10,899 bases of DNA from an uncultured Clostridia bacterium (lineage in GTDB: Bacteria > Bacillota > Clostridia > Christensenellales > UBA1242): the NCBI GenBank assembly GCA_945937975.1, contig CAMEUD010000036.1:1-10899 (forward strand), read 5' to 3'. A program made the position numbers and the translations under genes. Shown in pieces: positions 1 to 6,257 of this stretch. Position 1 is the stretch's first letter. Each line of letters opens with the position of its first letter. Under the pieces are notes generated by a model. It had not been told where the DNA came from, searched no databases, and worked only from the letters and a program-made list of their open reading frames with translations.

Positions 1-220
1 GCAAAACTGTTTTATAATATTTCCTAAGCCCTATATTTTTGAATTTCTTAACATTTGTTTCAAGCATCATTTTTTCTCTTTGTTCATCTAATATTGGCAA
101 ACTATTTTCTTTTTTATACAAAGCAACATCTTTTATTACATTCATTCTTTTTTCAAACAATTCAATAACTTGTTTGTCAATTACATCAAGTTCCTTTCTA
201 CATTCTTCAAGCGTTTTCAT
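1..220 (-). CDS. Chorismate mutase domain protein (AroQ/type II), 3' part outside window
   Basis: The 73 visible N-terminal residues form an AroQ-fold chorismate mutase domain, which converts chorismate to prephenate on the way to Phe and Tyr. The E. coli active-site residues have counterparts at the right spacing: Arg8, Arg25, Lys36, Asp45, Arg48 and Glu49, matching R11, R28, K39, D48, R51 and E52 of the E. coli P-protein. The start at 220 follows an AGGAG at 225-229 with a 4-5 base spacer, and this site overlaps the stop codon of the upstream transporter gene (8 bases between genes), so the two are cotranscribed and probably translationally coupled. Because the gene runs off the left edge, I cannot tell a single-domain mutase (about 90 residues) from a chorismate mutase-prephenate dehydratase fusion (PheA) or another fusion. 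The domain assignment is firm; the full-length identity is open. Confidence 0.88.
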   Translation of the reverse strand, partial: MKTLEECRKELDVIDKQVIELFEKRMNVIKDVALYKKENSLPILDEQREKMMLETNVKKFKNIGLRKYYKTVL

Positions 221-228
221 ACTTTCTC

Positions 229-1671
229 CTACATAATTAATGTTGCCAATGGATAGCCAACACACAATGCGACAATCAAAGATAACAGCATTAGTATTGA
301 GCCATACAAAAGCACAGATTTTGTGTCGCAATATTCACTGCCTGCAACAATGGCAATATGTGGCATACTTGGTGGGGTTGCAAAAGCAAAAGCCGAAAGC
401 ATACCGATTATGCAAATAACTGCATTAAGGTTAAGTTGTACACCTGCAGATGCAATAATTGAACTTGCCACAGCCGATACAAGTGTTGCTGTTACCATAT
501 TTGAAGAAACATTTGTTTGTAACATTGCCCACAAACCAAATATGATAAGAAGCAAAACTGCAGGGACTCCAGCAAGTGAGCCAGACAAACTTGACTGAAG
601 AAATGATTTTAGTCCCACATTATTATTTGTCATTGCACTACCAAGAATTAATGTGCTTGCACACATAATCAAACTACCCCAAGGCACACCGTTTTTGAAT
701 GCATCATTTAGGTCAATAAGTGGTTTTTTATCAACTCTTACGATACACAAGATAAGTGTTCCCAAAATTGGTGGCATTGCTGTGCCATATTGATTAATAA
801 AGTTATAAAACTCTGGACTAATATTTTTAAACAAACTTGGTATTACCCATAGCAGAATTACAACAACAAAAACAACAAGACTTATAATTTCTCTTTTGTC
901 AATCTTTGGCAAATTTTCTTTTATTTGAGAAACATCAACATCTTTCAATTTTGACATATCTGGGCGAAGAATGAACCTAAACATAAGAATCATCAGCACA
1001 AAACACAAAAGTCCAACCGGTATTGCAAAAAGCATATATTCGCCATAGCCCACTGCAATATTCGCCGAATTCATTGCAAGAATTGGGAAAACGTGAGCAA
1101 TTGGTGTCATTCCAGAAGAAATCGACACAACAAAGCCGAGTCCCATAAGTAGCATCTTTCCAACCTTTTCACCCTTTTCAATTTTTGCAATTTCAAATAT
1201 TTCAACTAGTATTGGCAAAATGACAACAAACAAAACTGATGGCGACATAAAGCACCCCAAAATCAACACAGAAAGCCAAAACATAATGGCGAACCACCAG
1301 CCACCTTTTTTTGCAAGTTTATTTGATACAAACCAAATTGCAATTCTTTTGATTAGTGGTGTTTTTGAAAGAGCATATGTACAAATAAAAGTAAACAACA
1401 AGAAAATAAAAGTGCTATTCCCAAAACTGCCAGCAAGAACTGACGAGAATGAAAAATTTTCCAAAAACGCAAGTGCAAAAATGCAAAGCAAACTTGGCCA
1501 ATCAATGCCAATCGTTAACCAAAGAATCAAACTACCAACAAATATTCCAATAACTCCCATTGCATCTTGAGTTAACCCTTGTGGTGCTGGAATATAACGC
1601 GAAAAAAAGCATAATGCCACACAAATTGGTATCATTATGCTCCTATATATAATGTTATCTTTTAATCTCAT
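229..1671 (-). CDS. SLC13/DASS-type anion (dicarboxylate or sulfate) transporter
   Basis: A 480-residue, very hydrophobic integral membrane protein with about 11-12 predicted membrane segments, the usual size for the divalent anion:sodium symporter (DASS/SLC13) and wider ion-transporter superfamily. The two inverted halves each carry a polar break in a membrane segment. The first is around residues 182-196 (Ser-rich, GMTP). The second, around 386-396 (TNVSSNMVTAT), resembles the family's Ser-Asn-Thr substrate motif, and a TPP motif follows at 432-434. The first-half motif is degenerate, so the substrate cannot be read from the sequence; C4-dicarboxylates, citrate, sulfate or an aromatic-pathway acid are all possible. 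The start at 1671 follows AAGGAT at a 6-7 base spacing. The chorismate mutase gene lies immediately downstream, which hints at, but does not prove, a link with aromatic metabolism. Confidence 0.8.
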   Translation of the reverse strand: MRLKDNIIYRSIMIPICVALCFFSRYIPAPQGLTQDAMGVIGIFVGSLILWLTIGIDWPSLLCIFALAFLENFSFSSVLAGSFGNSTFIFLLFTFICTYALSKTPLIKRIAIWFVSNKLAKKGGWWFAIMFWLSVLILGCFMSPSVLFVVILPILVEIFEIAKIEKGEKVGKMLLMGLGFVVSISSGMTPIAHVFPILAMNSANIAVGYGEYMLFAIPVGLLCFVLMILMFRFILRPDMSKLKDVDVSQIKENLPKIDKREIISLVVFVVVILLWVIPSLFKNISPEFYNFINQYGTAMPPILGTLILCIVRVDKKPLIDLNDAFKNGVPWGSLIMCASTLILGSAMTNNNVGLKSFLQSSLSGSLAGVPAVLLLIIFGLWAMLQTNVSSNMVTATLVSAVASSIIASAGVQLNLNAVICIIGMLSAFAFATPPSMPHIAIVAGSEYCDTKSVLLYGSILMLLSLIVALCVGYPLATLIM

Positions 1672-1694
1672 CTTTTTATCCTTCTAGTTTGCTA

Positions 1695-1723
1695 AGAATA
1701 TCATATCTAAATATTTATTGCAA
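1695..1723 (-). promoter_or_regulatory. Promoter of the transporter-chorismate mutase operon
   Basis: On the minus strand, TTGCAA (1718-1723) is followed after 17 bases by TATTCT (1695-1700). This lies between the Nudix stop codon and the transporter start, with no terminator in between, so read-through from the Nudix gene is also possible. Confidence 0.5.
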
Positions 1724-1728
1724 TAATT

Positions 1729-2214
1729 TTAGATACAGAACTTTAAACCAAATTTTTTCTTTGCAATTTCAACTGCTTTTCTAACAAGTTTTTGTCCAAT
1801 ATCTCCCCAATTTAATAATTCAATCGCTTTTTGTGGGGGTACCAAAATTCTTTCATAAGTCTTTCCATTATCTGGGTCGGGTTTAGATTCTCCAATGTTA
1901 TCAATCATTGCTGTCATTCTAACTTGTGCATAAGGAGCTATGCCATTTTCTTCATCAACATATTGATAACCTATGTAATAAATTGGGTCTTTTAATGTTG
2001 TATTTACTTCTTCTATATATTCTCTTCTTAATGTAGCTATTCTATCTTTGTCAAAATCTTCTGGAGTTCCACCTGCAAGCGAATAAATAATCCTGCCATC
2101 TTTTTTGCTCTCGCCTTTTAACAAGACATTCCCATTCTCATCAAATACAACTGCATAAACTTGATGTACTTCCAAATTGCTTGGGACTTCTTCTTCAACC
2201 CATTCTAACTTCAT
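1729..2214 (-). CDS. Nudix hydrolase family protein
   Basis: A 161-residue soluble protein with a Nudix fold signature. After an N-terminal beta strand (about residues 19-33) comes a Gly-Gly turn near residue 48, followed by the catalytic helix with R-R-E-Y-I-E-E, which matches the REuxEE core of the Nudix box that binds the divalent metal. Nudix enzymes hydrolyse nucleoside diphosphates linked to another group. The box is degenerate: its first part carries one extra residue, the usual upstream Glu is Lys, and the Gly after the EE pair is Asn. The substrate is therefore unpredictable, and a sanitising NTPase or another diphosphatase are both possible. The start at 2214 is supported by AAGGAG with a 6-7 base spacer. 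It lies downstream of the tRNA-Ser terminator and upstream of the transporter operon promoter. The metal-binding core is present, so I expect an active enzyme. Confidence 0.85.
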   Translation of the reverse strand: MKLEWVEEEVPSNLEVHQVYAVVFDENGNVLLKGESKKDGRIIYSLAGGTPEDFDKDRIATLRREYIEEVNTTLKDPIYYIGYQYVDEENGIAPYAQVRMTAMIDNIGESKPDPDNGKTYERILVPPQKAIELLNWGDIGQKLVRKAVEIAKKKFGLKFCI

Positions 2215-2234
2215 TAACTTTCTCCTTTCTACAT

Positions 2235-2241
2235 AGTATAA
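2235..2241 (-). promoter_or_regulatory. Possible -10 box of the Nudix gene
   Basis: A TATACT hexamer on the minus strand lies about 20 bases before the Nudix ATG, between the tRNA terminator and the ribosome binding site. No good -35 is seen: the right distance falls in the terminator's T tract. The Nudix gene may use this weak promoter, or may be reached by read-through from the tRNA promoter. Confidence 0.3.
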
Positions 2242-2254
2242 TTCAGCAAAAAAT

Positions 2255-2279
2255 AAAAAAAGACTAGAACAATCTAGCC
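2255..2279 (-). terminator. Rho-independent terminator of tRNA-Ser
   Basis: On the minus strand, a 7-bp stem (2273-2279 paired with 2262-2268, one G-U) with a 4-base loop is followed by seven T (2255-2261). It lies 9 bases after the encoded CCA end of the tRNA gene. Confidence 0.8.
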
Positions 2280-2287
2280 CAATTTGC

Positions 2288-2379
2288 TGGCGGAAAAGGA
2301 GGGATTTGAACCCTCGCGAGCCTTTTGGACTCCTACATCCTTAGCAGGGACGCCTCTTCGACCTCTTGAGTACTTTTCC
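2288..2379 (-). tRNA. tRNA-Ser (anticodon GCU)
   Basis: The minus strand folds into a class II tRNA of 92 bases including an encoded CCA (2288-2290) and discriminator G (2291). The 7-bp acceptor stem pairs 2373-2379 with 2292-2298. The anticodon stem (2348-2352 with 2336-2340) closes a 7-base loop with anticodon GCU at 2343-2345, reading AGC and AGU serine codons. A long variable arm (2316-2335) is typical of tRNA-Ser. The T arm has a perfect 5-bp stem (2311-2315 with 2299-2303) and the TTC loop start. It has its own promoter and terminator, so it is a stand-alone unit. Confidence 0.97.
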
Positions 2380-2391
2380 ATTCGCTTTGTT

Positions 2392-2421
2392 AGTTTAGCA
2401 TAATTTATTTTGCATTGTCAA
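2392..2421 (-). promoter_or_regulatory. Promoter of tRNA-Ser
   Basis: A consensus TTGACA (2416-2421) and TAAACT (2392-2397), spaced by 18 bases on the minus strand, put the transcript start about 6 bases before the mature tRNA 5' end. This implies a very short 5' leader for RNase P to remove. Confidence 0.8.
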
Positions 2422-2470
2422 TATATTTTTAATGGTAAATTAACAAAGTTTTTTAAATATTTAATAATAT

Positions 2471-2530
2471 AAAAAAATCATTCTAAAACTATTATACTTT
2501 GAAATAACATAAGTTAATTTTAGAATGATT
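2471..2530 (-). terminator. Long-loop hairpin terminator of the glycosyltransferase gene
   Basis: A perfect 13-bp inverted repeat (2518-2530 with 2476-2488) encloses a 29-base loop, and the minus strand continues into a run of seven T (2471-2477). It begins 7 bases after the glycosyltransferase stop codon. The loop is unusually long for an intrinsic terminator and has only weak internal pairing. Confidence 0.6.
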
Positions 2531-2537
2531 ATATAAA

Positions 2538-3821
2538 CTATTTTTCCAAATCTTCTTGAGTAACACATTGGTTATGTTCAATAGGTTCCCACTTTACTTT
2601 TTTAAACATTGCAACAATACTTGTTGGCATAGCGATTAACATATTAAACAATGGCAATGCAAACATACTCATTATTTTTTGTCCTTTTGTTGCCCTTATC
2701 TTTTTCCAATTTACAATACAAGAAAGTGCAGAGTCTACAAACAATCCAAGATATGTTGTAAGCAATGCAACAAGTAATGGCGACAAGAAGTATATGATAC
2801 TTGCAATGGCATGTCCATTCATTACTTCCAAAATTCTTGTAACAATATTAATAATACTTGAAGCAACAAACGAGAATGAATAATATATTACTACAGGGAA
2901 AAATCTTGAAAAGTAGTATTCATAGTATGTAAAATCAAAAGTCTTAAAAAATGTTCCTATGAGTGAAGTGTGAAAAAGTGAAAAACCTAAAAGTCCACCT
3001 TTACCCCATCTTAACCTTTGTTTCCATGCTTGTTTAAATTTTGTTGGTTGTTCATCAAAAAATTCGGCATCTTCACAATATCCAATTTTAACACCTTTTA
3101 GTGTACTTGATGCAGAAAATTCAAGGTCTTCAGTTATCATCGTGTAATCCCAACCATCTTTAAAGGTCATAACATCTTTGCTAAAATAAAAACCAGTTCC
3201 ACTAACATGAGTGCTTATTCCCATAATTGACTTTGGTTTATGGAAGAATTGGCACTCTCTTATAAAACTAAGTGATGCTCCTGCACTTATCCAATTTGTA
3301 CCAAAATTTTTTGAGTTACGATAACTTGTGCAAACTTTAACTCCACTGTCAAGAGCTTTGTTCATTTCTTTTATGTAGTTTTTTGTTAAAATATTATCGG
3401 CATCAAAAATCATTATTGCATCAGGTTCATAGTCTGGAAAATCTTTTTTAATGTTATTAAACATAAGATTTAACGCATAGCCTTTCCCAATTTGATTTTT
3501 GTTTTGTCTTTCATAAACTATACAGCCTTTTTCTCTTGCAATATTTGCAGTGTTATCAGTCTCATCACAGTTATCAGCACAAACAAATATTTTAAGTTTG
3601 TCTTGTGGATAATCATTTGCATGTATACTATCAATCAAATTACCAATAACCTTTTCTTCATTTCTTCCACAAATTAAAATTGCAAAAGTATGATTTTCCT
3701 TTGCTTCTGGATATTTTTTCTTCCTTGCAAAAGTTCCAATCAAAATAAAAATAATTTGATAAAAATAAATTAAGCCAAACAATACTCCTAATATTGTCAA
3801 CACTAGTTGTGCGATTTTCAT
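2538..3821 (-). CDS. Membrane-bound family 2 glycosyltransferase (processive type)
   Basis: A 427-residue GT2 enzyme with the layout of processive beta-glycosyltransferases (cellulose synthase/poly-GlcNAc synthase-like). It has one N-terminal membrane segment (about 5-30), a cytosolic GT-A domain (about 45-280), then three or so membrane segments (about 305-415). The catalytic signature is complete: Asp83, the DAD motif at 140-142, the TED general base at 230-232 and the QRLRW motif at 268-272. It should transfer a sugar from a nucleotide sugar onto a surface polysaccharide or lipid acceptor at the inner face of the membrane. No PilZ domain or partner export gene lies next to it, so the product is unknown. 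The start at 3821 is preceded by an AGGGGAA site at about 9 bases. It has a clear own promoter and terminator and is divergent from an unrecognised gene. Confidence 0.88.
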   Translation of the reverse strand: MKIAQLVLTILGVLFGLIYFYQIIFILIGTFARKKKYPEAKENHTFAILICGRNEEKVIGNLIDSIHANDYPQDKLKIFVCADNCDETDNTANIAREKGCIVYERQNKNQIGKGYALNLMFNNIKKDFPDYEPDAIMIFDADNILTKNYIKEMNKALDSGVKVCTSYRNSKNFGTNWISAGASLSFIRECQFFHKPKSIMGISTHVSGTGFYFSKDVMTFKDGWDYTMITEDLEFSASSTLKGVKIGYCEDAEFFDEQPTKFKQAWKQRLRWGKGGLLGFSLFHTSLIGTFFKTFDFTYYEYYFSRFFPVVIYYSFSFVASSIINIVTRILEVMNGHAIASIIYFLSPLLVALLTTYLGLFVDSALSCIVNWKKIRATKGQKIMSMFALPLFNMLIAMPTSIVAMFKKVKWEPIEHNQCVTQEDLEK

Positions 3822-3904
3822 TTCAATAAATTCCCCTATTCAAAAATATAATTATATATAAATCTAAGTTAAACTTGAGTGTATTTCTATTTACAGCACT
3901 TTTT

Positions 3905-3932
3905 ATTATACAATAAAAAAAATATTTGTCAA
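3905..3932 (-). promoter_or_regulatory. Promoter of the glycosyltransferase gene
   Basis: Perfect TTGACA (3927-3932) and TATAAT (3905-3910), with a 16-base spacer on the minus strand. The start would be near 3898, leaving a 5' leader of about 75 bases. Confidence 0.75.
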
Positions 3933-3959
3933 TGGAAAAGATTTATTAATTTTCTAGTA

Positions 3960-3988
3960 TTGAAATATATTACAAAATATGCTAAAAT
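3960..3988 (+). promoter_or_regulatory. Promoter of the 266-residue unknown gene
   Basis: TTGAAA (3960-3965), a 17-base spacer and TAAAAT (3983-3988), with TG one base before it (extended -10). Transcription should begin near 3995, only about 10 bases before the ATG at 4005. The -35 box lies 27 bases from the -35 box of the divergent glycosyltransferase promoter. Confidence 0.65.
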
Positions 3989-4004
3989 AATTATGGAGTT
4001 AAAA

Positions 4005-4805
4005 ATGGAAGAAAAACAACTTACACCTTATATATTAAAAAGATTATCAAATATGAGTTTTGATGAAAAAGTAAGACTTTATGCAAGACTTAGATTACTC
4101 AAACAAAATAAACAAATTTCTGGCATCATTTCAAAGACTGTTGGGTTTGAATCTTTTAATAGTCTTAAAGCAGAAATTACTCATCATTTGTATGATGGAA
4201 ATGATAACTATGTTAATGCCGACAAATATCATGAAATGCTTGATGCAATGATAAATAACAAAAACATTTTCACAATGTTTGATGCTTACACAATGTGTAT
4301 GTATATGCTATTCTTTGACAAATTTATTGAATATGCTAAAGATGCAAGATACACAGACCACATTAGATATGCAAAAGAAAAAGCCCTTGATTATATAAAA
4401 AGCAACACGTATTTTGACAGGCAACTTCTTAATATGGACTATGATGAAAAAGGTGCTGGAATGAGTACTTTACTTAAACCTGAATATAGAAGAAGTATTG
4501 TAAAATATCTTACACAAGATTTAAAAATAAAAAATGGTTTTGACTTTGTTCAAAAATATGTTAATGATGAATTAGATATTGACTATGAAGATATAATCCC
4601 ACAAACTGACCCAAATAAAGTTTATGCTAACACAGTTGAAGAATATAGAGATGCAAACGGCAGAGTTTACTATATTGATGCAGATGGTAACACTTATGAT
4701 AGCAGTGAAATTGCAGACTTTGATTATAATGGTTATTCCCTTTCTGCCACAAAAAATGGCTTTGTTGCAAAATCTAAAACTAAAGATAATGATTATGAAA
4801 TGTAA
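4005..4805 (+). CDS. Unrecognised cytosolic protein, 266 residues
   Basis: I do not recognise this family. The protein has no signal peptide or membrane segment. The N-terminal part (about 1-190) looks mostly alpha-helical, with many Lys, Tyr and Met residues. The C-terminal part (about 200-266) is acidic and contains two short tandem Asp-x-Asn/Asp-Gly turns (216-219 and 225-229), then a Tyr/Gly-rich strand-like stretch and a charged tail. The frame is open upstream to an ATG at 3879, but that extension overlaps the promoter. GGAG at 3995-3998, 6 bases before the ATG at 4005, decides the start; an in-frame ATG at 3993 has no ribosome binding site. It is divergent from the glycosyltransferase and convergent with the RsgI-domain lipoprotein. 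Its codon use looks like that of its neighbours. Function unknown. Confidence 0.82.
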   Translation: MEEKQLTPYILKRLSNMSFDEKVRLYARLRLLKQNKQISGIISKTVGFESFNSLKAEITHHLYDGNDNYVNADKYHEMLDAMINNKNIFTMFDAYTMCMYMLFFDKFIEYAKDARYTDHIRYAKEKALDYIKSNTYFDRQLLNMDYDEKGAGMSTLLKPEYRRSIVKYLTQDLKIKNGFDFVQKYVNDELDIDYEDIIPQTDPNKVYANTVEEYRDANGRVYYIDADGNTYDSSEIADFDYNGYSLSATKNGFVAKSKTKDNDYEM

Positions 4806-4839
4806 TCAATATATTATTAAAAAATCTTTTAATTTAAAC

Positions 4840-4869
4840 AAAAAAACGAGCAATTTGCTCGTTTTTTTT
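4840..4869. terminator. Bidirectional terminator between convergent genes
   Basis: A GC-rich 6-bp core (CGAGCA/TGCTCG) with a 3-base loop is flanked by A runs on the left and T runs on the right, so it can end transcripts on both strands: the unknown gene at 4805 (plus) and the lipoprotein gene at 4895 (minus). Confidence 0.9.
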
Positions 4870-4894
4870 ATTGTTTTTTGTTGCTTTTTATTTG

Positions 4895-6094
4895 TTATTC
4901 TTGATACCCAGCAATAAGTCTTGTTCTCATTTTCTCCCATTCTTGTTTTGCTTTTTCTTGATATTTTGAATAATTTTCTTTGAATGATGTTTCAAAGTTT
5001 TCAATATTATCGTTTATGTTTTCCCCTGCTTTATCTAGCAAATCGTTGACATTTTTCCCCATTTTTGAGATTTCATCAACAATTGTATTATATGCATTTG
5101 TAACACTTGTTTTTGCATTATCAATACCATTTAACGCGGTTGTTTTAGCATTTTCCAAAGCAACTTCTGCATCGTTTAATGCCGTTTCAATTGTTGCAAG
5201 TGTTTGCATTGCTTGTTGTTTTGCTTCTTCATTACCACCAAAATCTTTTTCTTGAACATAGTTTTTATAATTCAAAAATTCAACTTTCTTTTCTCTAAAT
5301 TTCTTTAAAGCAACTTGATAAACGCTATCATCTTTTACAAACATATCTTCTCTTGTTTTGTCAAGAGTTTGGCAAGTTGTTTGGTAAGTTTTTGTAACAA
5401 TATCCAATGTTGCTTGTTGAACCAAATTAAGTTGTTCTCTTACCTTTTCAAACTTTGCTTGTTTTACTGCAAATTCTTTTGCTTCGTAATATGCATTTTT
5501 GAGTTCTTGTGATAAAAATTCTTTTGTTTCATCTCTTGATTTTTTGATTTTTTCAATCATTTCATCGTTTGACCATTTTTTTATTTGTTCCATATTTAGA
5601 TATGGTTCACATTCAAGCAATAATTCTTGTATTTTTTCTTTTGTCAAAGTGTCAAGTTTTGTAAGTGTTCCACTTACATCAAGTTCTTCAAGATAACTTG
5701 AAAGGTCATCTTTTATGCTATTAAATAATTTATCAGCATCGCCTTTATTCCCCGAAAATTGGATTTTTATTTCATTTTCTCCACTTTTTACATTGCCTTC
5801 AAACAAAAATCCCATTTCTTTTGAATATGATGCGAAAAGTTTTACAGCACTGTTTGCGTCTTTGCCAACAAATTGTTCACCATTTGCTTGTGCAGACAAA
5901 ATAAGATTGCCTTCTTCATTCTTTGCATTTACACTAACAACTTTGTCATTACTATCCAAGATAAATTCAACAGATGGGTTGAGTGAAACATTCATAACTG
6001 TGTTATTATCATGTCCATCACAACCTGTAAGTAACATTGTTGCAGGTACAGCAAGACAAGCAGAAAGTACAAAACTTACAATTTTTTTATTCAT
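4895..6094 (-). CDS. Lipoprotein with RsgI-type periplasmic domain and long helical region
   Basis: A 399-residue exported protein. A lipoprotein signal peptide ends in the lipobox L-T-G-C, with Cys25 as the lipidated residue. Residues about 33-115 match the extracytoplasmic juxtamembrane domain of RsgI-type anti-sigma factors: an alternating strand leading to L-N-P-S-V-E-F (Asn39-Pro40), then the characteristic V-x-S-V-x-A-x-N-E-E-G stretch and a helix-strand end. In RsgI proteins the Asn-Pro bond is a known autoproteolysis site. No cytosolic anti-sigma domain or internal membrane segment is present, and no sigI gene is nearby. Residues about 120-399 are rich in Lys, Glu, Gln and Ala and are predicted to be long helices or coiled coil. 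AGGAGG lies 6-7 bases before the ATG. Likely role: a membrane-anchored surface protein, possibly a sensor or cell-envelope factor. The family match is by motif; the function is inferred. Confidence 0.82.
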   Translation of the reverse strand: MNKKIVSFVLSACLAVPATMLLTGCDGHDNNTVMNVSLNPSVEFILDSNDKVVSVNAKNEEGNLILSAQANGEQFVGKDANSAVKLFASYSKEMGFLFEGNVKSGENEIKIQFSGNKGDADKLFNSIKDDLSSYLEELDVSGTLTKLDTLTKEKIQELLLECEPYLNMEQIKKWSNDEMIEKIKKSRDETKEFLSQELKNAYYEAKEFAVKQAKFEKVREQLNLVQQATLDIVTKTYQTTCQTLDKTREDMFVKDDSVYQVALKKFREKKVEFLNYKNYVQEKDFGGNEEAKQQAMQTLATIETALNDAEVALENAKTTALNGIDNAKTSVTNAYNTIVDEISKMGKNVNDLLDKAGENINDNIENFETSFKENYSKYQEKAKQEWEKMRTRLIAGYQE

Positions 6095-6118
6095 ATTATT
6101 CCTCCTAATAACAATAAT

Positions 6119-6148
6119 ACTATAACAAATAAGTCTTTAATATGTAAA
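6119..6148 (-). promoter_or_regulatory. Promoter of the RsgI-domain lipoprotein gene
   Basis: TTTACA (6143-6148), an 18-base spacer and TATAGT (6119-6124) on the minus strand, about 25 bases upstream of the ATG with a strong AGGAGG in between (6101-6106). Confidence 0.6.
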
Positions 6149-6223
6149 ATGATTTTTTGAGAAAAAATATACATTATTGCATTATTTATTGAAAATCTTT
6201 TTATATTTTGATAATAAAAATAT

Positions 6224-6251
6224 TTGACATATTTCTTCCATTTATTATAAT
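6224..6251 (+). promoter_or_regulatory. Promoter of the SGNH esterase gene, apparently giving a leaderless mRNA
   Basis: Perfect TTGACA (6224-6229) and TATAAT (6246-6251) with a 16-base spacer. The usual start distance places +1 at about 6258, which is the A of the start codon. No Shine-Dalgarno sequence lies before the ATG. Confidence 0.7.
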
Positions 6252-6257
6252 AAAATT

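Noticed and set aside
1220..1570. 116-codon open frame on the plus strand
   Set aside because: Antisense to the transporter gene, with no ribosome binding site and no family resemblance.
2288..2379. tRNA-Ser as an integration (att) site
   Set aside because: No integrase gene and no repeat of the tRNA 3' end were seen in the window.
3879..4004. N-terminal extension of the 266-residue protein back to an ATG at 3879
   Set aside because: It overlaps both divergent promoters and has no ribosome binding site; GGAG before 4005 fits the shorter form.
4677..4710. EF-hand-like calcium loop (D-A-D-G-N-T-Y-D-S-S-E)
   Set aside because: The Gly and final Glu are one position off the EF-hand and dockerin consensus; not enough to call a calcium site.
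4624..4917. 97-codon plus-strand frame after the unknown gene
   Set aside because: It is an out-of-frame reading of the unknown gene's end that runs through the terminator.
5715..6125. 136-codon plus-strand frame within the lipoprotein gene
   Set aside because: Antisense shadow of a gene with a clear signal peptide and ribosome binding site.
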